A stretch of DNA of 64,000 nt from Orientia tsutsugamushi (lineage in GTDB: Bacteria > Pseudomonadota > Alphaproteobacteria > Rickettsiales > Rickettsiaceae), in the NCBI RefSeq assembly GCF_900327275.1, contig NZ_LS398548.1, positions 62,001-126,000 of the forward strand, written 5' to 3'. The translations under genes and the position numbers were made by a program. The notes under the pieces were generated by a model. It worked only from the letters and a program-made list of their open reading frames with translations. It made no database searches and was not told the origin of the DNA. Below, piece by piece: positions 19,946-31,300 of the stretch (positions within the stretch are counted from its first letter, which is position 1; each line of letters opens with the position of its first letter).

Positions 19946-19996
19946 GAATTACAAACATCACTGTGAGCTGTTTATGTATAGCTCATTTTGTAATTC
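19946..19996. promoter_or_regulatory. Conserved hairpin between traA and the primase gene
   Basis: GAATTACAAA pairs with TTTGTAATTC, with an inner GAGCT/AGCTC stem. The same structure is kept at 49690-49738 in the second copy of this 200-base intergenic region. It follows the traA stop, so it may be a terminator, but no T-run is present. Confidence 0.55.
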
Positions 19997-20040
19997 ACCA
20001 TGTGAATGAATAGCTTACATTCAATTTCAAATCTTCAGCA

Positions 20041-22881
20041 CTACCGTCTAATTCTAATTTTTGGAGCTATATCTGCTTTTACAATTTGTTCAGGCTCTGT
20101 TTTTACGTTCTGAGTATTAATTAACTTCATGATTTCAGGTATCATAAGCCCCTTAACAGCTATTGCTCCTTTATTTTTTAGCATTTCGTTAAAATCTTCA
20201 CCTTCTGAATGAATTACGATGCTAGTGATTGCTCCTTTGCTTTTTAATGCTTTTGCAGCCTTGTTTATAGTACTTGCATACTCTTTATTCTGTTTATAAT
20301 TATTTGCAGCTATAAGAATCTTTTCTCCTTGAAATGGTTGATAGTACTTCAAATTATTTACATTTGAGCTATATACCATTCTGCTATCAATGCCAGCCTT
20401 CTGAAAACTTGATATCGTTTTTCCTTCTGCTGACAGAATGGTTACATCATAATCATATTGTCTTTGTTCTTTGATTTGCATAAACAATGGAGTAGAAATA
20501 TCTTTGGTGGTGCATTGCTTTATGCTATTCTCTTGCTGGACTTTTTCTACTTTAGCTTCTTGATCTGGTTTAGCGGTAAAATGATAATATTCTTCATTCA
20601 CATGAGATCTATCATTGATATCATTGATTATAGACTTAAACCAGTTTTCAACTTTACTAAAAACTTTACTAAAAACAGTTGTCTTTGTCCGTGCTTTTTC
20701 CAAATCATGAGCAGTTTTCAGAGTTATGCTAGCTGATTTCTCATTTGGTCTGCTGAGCTGATTTATTAAACTGTTAATGCTTACAGTAGCTTTCTTATTG
20801 CAATATAGCTGCAACTTCTCTATATGCCTTGTCATAGCTACATATGAGCTGCTTATATTACTTACTCCATTATGCAAAACGTATACATCTTTTATAGAAG
20901 CTCCCTGAGCCTTATAAATAGTACTTGCATAGCCATGTTTAAATTGTATTTCACTAGGATCAAAACTCACTTCTTTTCCTGTGTCTGTCTTAGCTATAAA
21001 TTTATTTTTACTAACCGAAGTTAAAGTTGCAAATTCACTATTTTGTATTTGTAAATCCTTATAGCTTTTTTGAAATACGATTCTATCTCCTGCCATATAT
21101 GACTTTTTCCTTCCATCAATAGAACGCTCATATTCTGTGCCTTTTAGCGTACCATTTGCTTTTAACAAAGACCTAATACTTGAATTAAGAATGTCGACAT
21201 CTTTATTACGTACTGTAATTACCAATTTTTCATGTGGTTTAAATTTGCTTAGACTCCAGTTGTATATTAACTTACTCATTGAGTCCTGCAACGTATTATC
21301 AAACCTAACGCAGTTATTTTGCCTCAGTAAGGTTATACCGCTTAAAATATTACTCTCAGCAAACTCCATTGCTGCTTTTCTGCTCCAGTTTTTACTTTGT
21401 CTTCGAATATTTACTAAAACATGTGAACCAAAAATATTACTCAGCATCTCAAACATTCCGCCTCTTTCTATTGAAGCTAACTGCTTTTCATCTCCAGCAA
21501 GTATCAGTTGACAATTATTGTTTCTAACTACTCTAAACAGCTCTGCATAAGCTTTAGTACCTACCATTCCAGCTTCATCTACTACTATTAAGCTGTCTTG
21601 CATAAAAATTTTTTTTCGATTATATAAAAATCCTTTTACTGTATAGACCTATGTATAACCTTTGCTCTTCAGCTCTGATACTGCCTTATGAGTGGGAGCA
21701 AGGCCAATAACTTTTTGTCTACGATTTGTTGCAAGCTCATACGTTTTTGCTAAAACATAAGATTTTCCTATACCAGCTCTTCCTCTCAAGACTCTAACTC
21801 CACTAGTGCTAAGCAAAATATGCCTTAGAGCTTGTTTCTGTTCTTCACTAACATTTGCTAGACCTTCGATATCACTTTTAAGATTGTAAATATCGTTGTA
21901 ATAAACCTGATTATTGATTTTATTAGCTATTCTGATTATTCTCGTCTCCTCATTTCGAACCTCAATTGTCGTAAAATATTTGCTACTTTCACCATCATCA
22001 TGGTATAACTCTAGTATTCTATTTGAACTAAGCACTTGCTGAACTAACTGTTCTCTTGCTGTTGGATCTGGTATATCTTTTACTGCTTTTTCAACATCCT
22101 GCTTAGTAAAAATAGATTTGTAATGTGTTATAGAATCCGTTATTACGTCAGCATCATTAATAATCTTCAAATGAGCCTCTTTACGTAACTCATTTTCATT
22201 TAATACTTCATTAATTAAATTCCTAATTCTACGAGGTCCAATATGCTTTCCAGGCACTTCGCTTGTCTCGTCAACTCTATATGGTAAGCCTAATTCAGCG
22301 AAATATACATTAGTTTCTTCTTTTGCTATTTCATGAATCATCTTGTGATCTTTAATAATACGCCACTGACCTTTTACTGTTATAAATTTAGCCTCTAAGT
22401 CAACAGCTTTATCACCCAATTCTTCACCATTCTCTTTAAATCTTCTTGTAGTAACCAATATATGCGCATGCCAGTTTTTATCTCCTATTTGAGGCTTATG
22501 AATGTCTATCTGTACTCCAAGACCATTTTGCCCCCATTCCATTGCATCAACTATTTGATGAGTTAGTTCTATTCTATGCTCTAAATTTAGCTCCTTCTCG
22601 TCTGGCAATGCTATTACTATATCCTTCAACAACTGGCTGTTGTCTTTTTTTGCTGTTCGTTCTACCTCATTCATTAATGTTTGAATATTCTTGAAGTCTT
22701 GATTTACATAATCCGGTATCAGCACTGTATGATATACGTTATCTTTCTTACGAGAGAAGTTATACCTTATACCTGTCTGCTTATTTTTAACAATAGTTCT
22801 TGCATTATACGCTGCCTTACGACAACTATCACCTCCTGTACTTCTACTTAAAAATTCAATCCTTGCAAACTGTATCGCCAT
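20041..22881 (-). pseudogene. traA: TraA (Ti-type) relaxase-helicase, interrupted by one TAG
   Basis: The start is the ATG at 22881 (MAIQFARIEFLSRSTGGDSC), normal for MobA/MobL relaxases; a GTG at 22899 is in frame. The nicking tyrosine is in CRKAAYNAR and the metal site is NWHAHIL. A RecD-like helicase follows, with Walker A GRAGIGKS and Walker B LIVVDEAGMV, then a conserved KHGYASTIYKAQG motif, and a Toprim-like tail. The whole gene is one frame of about 947 codons with a single TAG at 21651-21649 just after Walker A (KSKGYT-stop-VYTVKGF). The codon was probably CAG. Read normally, this yields a relaxase without helicase and possibly a separate piece from the ATG at 21603. It is divergent from traD_Ti, as in Ti plasmids. 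Confidence 0.9.
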
Positions 22882-23022
22882 CTCAATACCAATTCTCACC
22901 TGAGTTTTAAGTTAGCATGGTTTTTTTGATTTTGCTAGCATAAACTTCTTTTTTTTTAACATTCAATCGGTTAATGAGTACTCATTTTTTAGCAGCAATC
23001 TTTATAGATTGCATATTGCGTA
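22882..23022. promoter_or_regulatory. traA upstream region with hairpin at 22995-23012, possible oriT
   Basis: GCAATCT, loop TTAT and AGATTGC form a perfect 7-base stem. The equivalent site at 57921-57938 has GTAAACTTGAAAGTTTAC, where two base pairs changed on both sides and pairing is kept. In Ti-type systems oriT lies exactly here, between traA and the divergent traC/traD genes. No nick consensus could be proven. Confidence 0.5.
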
Positions 23023-23581
23023 GTGCGACATGAGGTCGCTCAAACAGAGACTACAGAAATGTAGCAAGGTTGCATTTAAACCTTAGTTACCGCTATTGCG
23101 GTGCGAGATTGGTAACGGTCTTGTACTAAGCGCGATAGAAAGCCTAACTAAAGTACTAATCTGGATGGGAAATAGGGGCAAGGTAAAGTTAAAATTGGTT
23201 AAACGAAAGTGAATCTTCGTATGGAAAATATCGTCAATGCAGAAGCAGATACTCCAGATAAATTCTGTTATAAGGATAAAGCTGAAAAGCTTAGCTGTAA
23301 GAAGGAATACGCAGCCTTCTTTAAAAATGCCAGCTCCTCGGTATAAAGAAGATAACCAACTTAACGTCTCTCTGATGAGTGAAACATGGTAAGCCTATTA
23401 TTAGGCAACTGATAGTAGGTAAGAGAGGTCTTAGAAAGCAAATGACACTAAGTCGAAAGACTACAGAAATTAATAACTGAGTGTATAGGCATTTATATGC
23501 TAATCAGAAATGATGCTAACTTAAGACTGGTGATTTACCCTAAATAGGTAAACAAGATTATGAATTAATTGGAAAAGTTGG

Positions 23582-25297
23582 ATGCTAAACGCAAATGTAA
23601 CAATTGAGACTAAAGATAATTTCAAGAAAATCTATTGGCATTCAATAGACTGGAAAGAAATTATACAAAAGGTTAATAATCTTCGTAGACGTATTTATAG
23701 GGCATCTGCAAATGGTAATATGAAGTTAGTACGTAACTTACAAAGATTGATGTTAAAATCAAGAGCAAATAGGTTACTTGCTATAAGACGTGTTACTCAA
23801 ATCAACAAAGGACGAAAAAGTCCTGGAATTGATAAAATAGTTGTTAAGACAGATAAAGAAAGGAGTCTGTTGATGGAAAAGTTAGCAGATAATAATCTAT
23901 CATCTGTAAAACCGATTAAGCGTGTATACATACCAAAAAGTAATGGCGAATCTAGACCTTTAGGCTTGCCAACTATTGTGGATAGGTGTAGACAGGCTGT
24001 TGTAAAATCAGCACTTGAACCATATTGGGAAGCTAAGTTTGAAGGTTGCAGCTATGGCTTTAGACCTGGACGTAGCGCTCACGATGCAATACAGAGAATA
24101 TCTGGTATTATTCGACATGGAACCAATAGAAATTGGATATTAGATGCTGATATTAAAGGAGCATTTGATAATATTGATCATAATTTTCTTTTGAAAATTA
24201 TAGGAAATTTCCCTGCTCGTAATTGGATTCAAGCATGGCTTAAATCTGGTGTAATGCAGGATTATCAAATTATCAAAACAACAGCTGGTACTCCACAAGG
24301 TGGATTAATTTCTCCATTACTTTTAAACATAACTCTTCATGGAATGAGTGATATACTTAATATTATCTATAATAAGTATGATCACCTATATTCTAAATCC
24401 GAATATGCTTTAGTGAGATACGCTGATGATTTTGTCGTTTGCGCTAAGTCAGAAAGCTCATGTATCAGAGCCAAAAGTATTATTAATGATTGGTTAAGTA
24501 TTAGAGGCTTAGAATTGTCAAAGGAAAAAACCAGGATACTTCATATTAATGAAGGTTTTGATTTCCTTGGATTTAATATTCGACAATATAAAACCAATAG
24601 TACAAGAAGAGGTGTAGCTCTACTAGTTAAACCGTCTAAAGACTCTATAAAGTCGTTTAAAAAACGAATGTCAATAGAATGGAAAAAAAGTTTCTCATGG
24701 AATATTGATAGAATAATTGATAATCTAAATTCTAAAATATTTGGATGGTGCAGTTATTTCAACAAAGTTGTGTCCAAGAAAATTTTTTCCAATTTAGACT
24801 GTTGGATGTGGATTTAGCAAGCAAGATTCGTATGTAGAAAACATCCTAAAAAATCTTGGAAATGGCTTAAGAAAAAGTATTGGGGTCGCATTAAAGGCAG
24901 AAATGATAATTGGGTCTTTATGAATAAAGATCTATATCTATGGAAATTACAATGGACAACGATTAAACGACATATTCTTGTTAAAGGTAAATCTTCTCCT
25001 GATAATTCAAAACTTAGAGAATATTGGCATAAACGTCAGGCTGATAGCCCTAAGTATTTGTTTAAATCTAGGCAGATTCTTTGGCGTAGACAAAAGGGTA
25101 AATGTCTTGTTTGTTTTGATTTAATAGATAATGGTGAAAGTGTTCATGTACATCATATAACACCTATAAGATGTGGTGGCACTGACCATATTAACAATTT
25201 GTGCTTATTGCATGAAAACTGCCATCGACAAGTACACAGTAATCGCGGACAACTTATTGCAGCTGTTTGTAAATTGCTTGAGCCGTATGCGGAGTAA
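23582..25297 (+). pseudogene. Group II intron-encoded protein (RT, maturase, HNH), interrupted by one TAG
   Basis: Residues 40-330 form the reverse transcriptase: GRKSPGIDK, RVYIPKSNGESRPLGLPTI, CSYGFRPGRSAHDAI, TPQGGLISPLLLNI and the catalytic YADD near residue 280. A maturase (X) region follows (IFGWCSYFN). A TAG at 24815-24817 stops the frame after WMWI. The same frame then continues with HPKKSWKWLKKKYWGR and a full HNH endonuclease (CLVCF, VHVHHITPIRCGGTDHINNL, CHRQVH). The TAG was probably TGG or CAG. The stop codon lies inside domain V, as is usual. RT activity could remain from the first part; homing by the HNH domain would be lost unless the TAG is read through. Confidence 0.9.
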
Positions 25298-25313
25298 TTC
25301 GCTTGTACGGTTC
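25280..25313 (+). ncRNA. Group II intron domain V
   Basis: The 34 bases start GAGCCGTATGCGG and end TGTACGGTTC, forming the standard hairpin with terminal GAGCCGTA/TACGGTTC pairs. Domain VI follows, with an AAGCGC/GCGCTT stem and a probable branch-point A near 25341. Confidence 0.9.
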
Positions 25314-25507
25314 TTTGGGAGGAAAAGCGCTTCTGCGCTTACCTACCCGCTGTAAGCTTATTTTTCAATGAAGCTTCTAACCTTGAATTCACGTTTTTTT
25401 GACTATAATTATTTGATGTTGGTTTGGTAGGCGCGGTTTTTTTTCTTTACTGGGATTTTATTTTGATATATTCTTGCCTGATTTTTTTATCTTTCTGAAT
25501 TACTAAC

Positions 25508-25963
25508 ATGGCAAATCTTATGCAGCAAAAAATTACTCTTCAACAAAAAAAGGCTAAGCTAATCATGGATGAGGTTAACCTTAAAATTAAAGAACGTAAA
25601 ATGCGTACTCGACGTCTTATCGAAATGGGTGGATTAGTTGCTAAAGCTAATCTTGATCACTTACCAACAAATACTTTATTTGGTGCAATTGTTTCACTAA
25701 AAGAAACTTTAACACAACATCCAAATGTTCAGGATCATTGGACTACAATAGGTAAAGATATTTTTGATAAAGAACAGCAAAATAAAGCTGCTGTGATTTT
25801 AAAATTCACCTCTGAACCAGACGAAAACACTAAGCGCCACATTCGCCTTCATGGCTTAAAATGGAATAGCTTTCGTCAAGAATGGTGCGGTCATGTTAAG
25901 GACATTGAGGCCTTAAAGAATGGCCTTCTCAATGTTCAGTATAAACTTGAGCTTGTATCTTAG
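25508..25963 (+). CDS. TraD_Ti-family conjugal accessory protein
   Basis: The 151-residue product has an N-terminal basic coiled coil and the segment RKMRTRRLIEMGGLVAKANL followed by LPTNTLFGAIVSLKE, the pattern of the small TraD family of Ti-type plasmids. This is unrelated to the coupling protein at 14985. The C-terminal half (HIRLHGLKWNSFRQEWCGHV) is conserved in all window copies. In Ti plasmids this gene is divergent from traA with oriT between them, which is the arrangement here apart from the intron. It probably helps relaxase bind oriT. Copies are at 57299-57754 (intact), 48370-48696 and 59283-59528 (fragments). Confidence 0.75.
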   Translation: MANLMQQKITLQQKKAKLIMDEVNLKIKERKMRTRRLIEMGGLVAKANLDHLPTNTLFGAIVSLKETLTQHPNVQDHWTTIGKDIFDKEQQNKAAVILKFTSEPDENTKRHIRLHGLKWNSFRQEWCGHVKDIEALKNGLLNVQYKLELVS

Positions 25964-26264
25964 ATAATAGTTCAAACTATATGCACAGCTAGCAATATTA
26001 GTACTGATAGAAAATATAGAGTAAGAATTTTAGAATAACATAACTGATGGTAATAATAAAAAAAAATAAAGAATTTTGATGAAATCTCTGATAGTATTAA
26101 AAATAAGGCTGTAAAAAAGAAAATTTGTAACAGCACATTTGATTTAGCAATTATCACAGCTAATCAAAAATTTAAAGGGGAATTTTTATAAATCATATGA
26201 AATATATGACAGTATTATTAATCAGTATTTAATTTTAGGGTAAAGATATGATAGCAAACAAATA

Positions 26265-27290
26265 TTGTATAAAGGGAATTCATTTTTTCTGTTAGGAAAA
26301 TATCAAAAAGCAATTAAAAATTATGATGTAGCTATTAAGTGTAATCCAGATTGTATAGAAGCTTATATTAATAAAGGAATGGCTTTAAAGGCATTAGGAC
26401 AACATCAAAAAGCAATAGAGAATTATGATATAGCTATTAAGTATAAACCAGATTCGGTAGAAGCTTATATTAATAAAGGAATTTCTTTATACGAACTAGG
26501 ACAATATCAAGAGGCAATAAAGAATTTTGATATAGCTATTCAATACAATCCAAATGATGCAGAAGCTTATTATCATAAAGGAATATCTTTAGACGACAAA
26601 TTAGGCCAATATCAAGAAGCAATAAAGAATTTTGATACTGCTATTCGATACAATCCAAATGATGCAGAAGCTTATTATCATAAAGGAATATCTTTAGACG
26701 ACAAATTAGGCCAATATCAAGAAGCAATTAAAAATTATGATCAAGCTATTCAATATGATTCAACTAATCTAGGTATTTATATTAATAGAGGAGTTTCTTT
26801 ATGCGAACTTGGACAGCATCAAGAGGCAATAAAAAATTATAAGGAATTAGGGCGCAATCAAGAGGCAATTGAAAATTATGATATAGCTATTAAGTATAAA
26901 CCAGATTTGGTAGAAGCTTATATTAATAAAGGAAATGCTTTGAAAAATCTTGAAAAGCTACTAGAAGCAATTGAAAATTATGATCAAGCTATTCGATATA
27001 GACCAAATTATGCAGACTCTTACAATAATAAAGGAGCTGCTTTATGTATACTGGAACAATATCAAGAGGCAATAGAGAATTTTGATTTGGCTATTAAGTA
27101 TCAACCAGATTTTCCAGACGCTTACTATAATAAAGGAATTGCTTTGAATGAATTGGGGCGACATCAAGAAGCAATTGAAAGTTGTAACCTGGCTATCAAA
27201 TATGATTCTGATAATGTGTACGCATACCAGTTAGCAAATGAACTTGCACAAAAAATTAAAAAAAGCAATCTCCGCATCATAACTGATTAA
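26265..27290 (+). pseudogene. TPR-repeat protein, N-terminus frameshifted and one repeat collapsed
   Basis: The 341-residue frame is built from about ten 34-residue TPR units (for example EAYINKGMALKALGQHQKAI; ENYDIAIKYKPDSVEAYINK). The original start is the ATG at 26248, which aligns with the start of the intact copy at 56975 but is one base out of frame. The listed frame opens at a TTG without a clear ribosome site. Near residue 192 a deletion fuses two repeats (IKNYKELGRNQEAI). TPR proteins bind other proteins, and secreted Orientia TPRs are known to affect host translation; secretion here is only inferred. The gene follows traD_Ti after a 300-base leader that is conserved in the copy at 56976-57298. 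Confidence 0.75.
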
Positions 27291-27359
27291 TTTTTAGAAT
27301 CAAGGTACAGAGTCACATGTTCATAAGTTAAGAATGTTTTATTATTCTAGATTATAGAC

Positions 27360-27463
27360 TATAGTCATTTACAATGAGGTTTGAGCATAAAAAAAGCGAC
27401 AATAGTATCATAAGATTTACTAACAGGATATTTTATACGCAAACTTCATTGTAAATGACTATA
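27360..27463. mobile_element. 104-base IS630-derived miniature element
   Basis: Terminal repeats of about 24 bases (TATAGTCATTTACAATGAGG and its near-exact complement) match the end of the IS630-type element at 37008. There is no coding capacity. An identical-looking copy is at 59087-59190. Confidence 0.85.
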
Positions 27464-27580
27464 TATCAAAAAATATTCCTAAATATTAAGAGATATAGTG
27501 CTAAATCTTAGAGTTCAAAAAATAATGCTACTTTTTTTTGAACCAGCTATCTTTACATCCAAATGTTCAGAATTAGTAGC

Positions 27581-27615
27581 ATACAACACATCAAAGGTAA
27601 GATTTTGTGTTGTAT
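27581..27615. terminator. Hairpin ATACAACACA/TGTGTTGTAT, copy 1
   Basis: A perfect 10-base stem with a 15-base loop. The same hairpin follows the Rpn gene at 59553-59587, so here it marks the scar of a lost Rpn gene. Confidence 0.65.
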
Positions 27616-27622
27616 ATTCATT

Positions 27623-27977
27623 AGACTTCTTTCGAAACTAGAGAATGATATAGAATGGTGTTATAAAAATCTGATTTTAAAGTAATAATGAAATTCGATC
27701 AGATAAAAGGGTTAACGGTATTCTCTAAAGTATTCTAAGACCATCAGCAACTGTTCCTCCAAATTGAGCTTATTTTTACGCACACCTTTTGATTACTTAA
27801 GACCATCAGCTTTCCTTAAAATATCCACCATCTTTGAAAATGTTTCCTTCCTTACTCCTGTTAATCGACGAAATTTTTCATCACCTAACTCTTTAATCTG
27901 ATCTAATTTCATTATTACTTCAAATCAGATTTTTATAACACCGTTCTACATCATTGTCTAGTTTAGAAAGAAATTTA
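27623..27977. mobile_element. Fold-back derivative of the IS5-type element
   Basis: The left arm is the IS right end followed by the first codons of orfA read forward. Near 27715 it switches to the same IS end read backward (CTCCAAATTGAGCTTATTTT), and it finishes in a damaged terminal repeat. This is an inverted duplication with no working gene. Confidence 0.8.
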
Positions 27978-28325
27978 ATGTGTAACTGCCTTTCAGAATA
28001 AAGCTATACTTGCTAATTAAGTTAAATGAAATATTTTTACGCTTTCTGCAGTCTTTGAATTAGTTGCTTCATTATGTTGCGGACCAGTAAAGCTATCTAT
28101 ACTACTTGTTTATACTAAGATATGGAAGCCTTTCTACTAAAAGTACGATATTGACAATGCAAATACATTATATCACTAATTAAATTAATAAATTATAATA
28201 ATTAATTAAAGAAGATTTATATAAGATAAGAAAATCATAAAACAATAGTGTCAAGTTGATTATATGGATCGTGTGTTAGTTATAGTTAGTTGCAATTACA
28301 ATAATAGGAAAGGAGTAAGTTTTAA
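27978..28325. other. Intergenic stretch before the hybrid kinase
   Basis: No gene was found. An AGGAAAGGAG ribosome binding site at its end serves the ATG at 28326. Confidence 0.6.
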
Positions 28326-31300
28326 ATGCCAGCATTAAATATAGACCTAATTTTAGTAGGATTATTCTTGGTAACTAATCTAGCTATAGGGTTATGGTAT
28401 GGAAAGGAAGTAAAGTCTGTTAGAGATTATGCTCTTGGAGGAAGAAATTTTAGTACATCAGCACTTACAGCAACACTTATAGCTACGTGGATTGGAGGTG
28501 GAACTTTTAGTTTTAGGCTATATGAAATATATTCAATTGGAATACTTGCAGTACTTCCTATTATTGGGCAAATACTAGGGTTACTTTGTTATCCTTATAT
28601 CTTAATTCCAAGAATGCAGGAATTTTTTGGTAAGGTATCTGTGGCTGATGTAATTGGTGATCTATATGGTAAGCATATTAGAATCATAGGAGCTGCCTGT
28701 GTTATCATCAGGTCTGCAACAGGGATTGCTATGCAAATTAAAGTTTTTTCTACAATGTTTAATCATTTTTTAGGAATAAATAGTGTATATGCAACTATAA
28801 TTAGCAGTATGGTAGTTATTATATATTCTGCATTTGGAGGTATTAGAGCTGTAGTATTTACTGATATTTTTCAGTCTTTAGCCTTTGGAGCATTTATTCC
28901 AACTTTAGCAATACTTATTTGGGGAATGTTAGGTAGTTGGGAATCTATAGCAAATACTTTAACTACAAATCCTATATTTGATCCTAAAATATTGCTAGAT
29001 TATCATAATATCAATACACTAGGATATTATGGAATATTTTTTTATTGTTTTTTACCAGATACAAATCCAGCCATGTTTCATAGAATTTTAATTTCTCGTA
29101 ATACAGTACAAGCAGCTAATGCTTTTAAAATTATGACTCTGATGTATTTGGTATTTTGCTTGTTTACTGGATTTATAGGATTAACACTGCTGTCATCGTA
29201 TCAGAAAATAGAAGCTAACAATTTAGTACCATACATAATAGATAGCTACGCATATCCTGGGTTTAAAGGATTAATAGTAATAGGAATATCTGCAATGCTT
29301 ATGTCAACAGCAGACTCATATATTAATTCTGCCTCAGTTGTCTTTGTAAACGATTTGTGTAAACCCTTGGGATTATTTCAAACTAATGCAAAATTAGAGA
29401 TTATAGCAGTTAGAATATTTTCCATATTTATTGGTATATTGGGATTATGTATGGCTCTTTCGCAAAAAAATTTGATAGGTATATTATTATTTGGAGCTAG
29501 TTTTTATAGCCCAATAATAGGAATACCAATAATGTTTACAATTTTAGGATTTAGAACTACTACTAGAGTTATAGTATCAGGTATGATTGCTGGAATCTCA
29601 ACTACATTTATTTGGAATAAATTTTTTAATGCAGCATTACCAATAGGTGATCTAATGCCAGCAACTATAGCAAATTTTGTTGTAATGATGATAATGCACT
29701 ACTGTCTTGGGGAGCCAGGAGGATGGGTTGGGCCTAGTGATCGTAGGCCACTAAATGTTCTTAAAGAAAAACGCAAGCAACAGATTAATTCTATTTCAAG
29801 CTTCTTTAAGTCTTTATTTCATAGTTTTAGCTGGGATAATATTTGTGCTTACTGCAATAATGAAACATTCCGTGGTAGGCATTATTATATTGAGTACTCT
29901 GTTATTACGGCTGTATCGTTAATGGTTATGTCATTATGTGGACAGGTAGAGCATAATATTGCCTCAGCTTGGTTGATTACAAAAGTGTCAGTTATACTTT
30001 TAGGGTTAGTCATGACTACAGCTTTGCTATATAACAATAAATGGAATGCAGATTTTCGAACTAAATATTTAGGTCTGATTTGGCATGTTACGATATTTTA
30101 TACTTTAGTATTTAGCAATACTTTATTAACTATGATTGGTGGCTCATCTCCAATATTACTAATGTGTTTTATATCTAACTTAGTTGTAGCAGGAATATTA
30201 TTACAATGGCATACAGCTTTGTTTATGATATTGTTAGGTGTACCAGTTGGGGCAAGAGTATTTAACATATTAGCTAGTTGGCGAGGTTACTTAGCTGATT
30301 ATAATGAAGTTGATAATAATTTAGGAATGTATGTCATATGGGCATTAGCATTATTGGGCGCTATACTATTGTTCATTAGATTAAGACAAAATCAATTTGT
30401 AGATAACACTAGATCTATGCTAGAGCTAAAAAATGATGTTGATGTTCTTAATCTGCGTTTAAATACTAAAAGCCAAAAAATGGAAATACTTCTTAATGCC
30501 GAAAAACATATACTTAATAATTTAAGTCATGAAATAAAGTCACCATTATCAGTCGTTCGTACTACTATTAATTTACTAAGCAAATTTTTACCAAAATACT
30601 ATAAGGACACTGAGATGATTCTCAAAGAAAAAGAAAGAGTATTAACTATGGTGACATTAGCAAATTCTGGTATCGAGAGATTAGTAGCGTACAGCAATAA
30701 TTTATTTGATTTGTCAAAATTTGCACAAGGGCAGATGATATTTGACATAGAGCTCAATAACTTTCAATTAATGCTAAAAGAAATAATTGCTGAGTGCAAC
30801 AAAGTAAATGTAGCTGAAAAACATATAATTAGTTTAAACTATGTTCCTCAAGCTGAGACAATGTTTGAATTTGATCATACTAGAATTAAAACTGTGGTGC
30901 TGAATCTTATTTCAAATGCGATTCAATATTCTCAGTCTGGCTTGATTCTAATTACAGTAAAGCCATATAGATCTGGAGTAGAAGTGTCAGTTGAAGATGA
31001 AGGAGTTGGAATACCAGAAAATGAGCTAGAAGCAATCTTTGTACCATTTGAGGAAAGTAGCAGAACTAAGTCTAAGGCTTGTGGACGTGGGTTAGGGCTA
31101 ACACTCGCTAAAGAAATTATATTAGCACATCATGGTGAAATCTGGGCAGAGAATCGACCTAATAACAGAGGGAGCAAATTTACTTTTAGATTACCATTAC
31201 GACAGCCAGAAGGCGGCTTCAATAAAGCTGTTTATAGTAAAAGTGAGGTTTTTGGTAAAATATATAAAGACAGAATAGCAAAATTATTAAAAGGATTTGG

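Larger units (their letters stand above)
23023..25351 (+). mobile_element. Group II intron with reverse transcriptase-HNH protein
   Basis: The 5' end is GTGCGACATGAGGTCGCTC, a normal group II start, about 560 bases of ribozyme domains precede the protein gene, and a canonical domain V lies at 25280-25313. Comparison with the intron-free equivalent around 57905-57921 (ATTGCGTA then GTAAGCTT) places insertion between those octamers. By that comparison the 3' end is 25351; branch-point spacing would also allow 25348. The intron lies on the plus strand, in the non-coding region between traA and the TraD_Ti gene, right after a stable hairpin. Confidence 0.9.
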
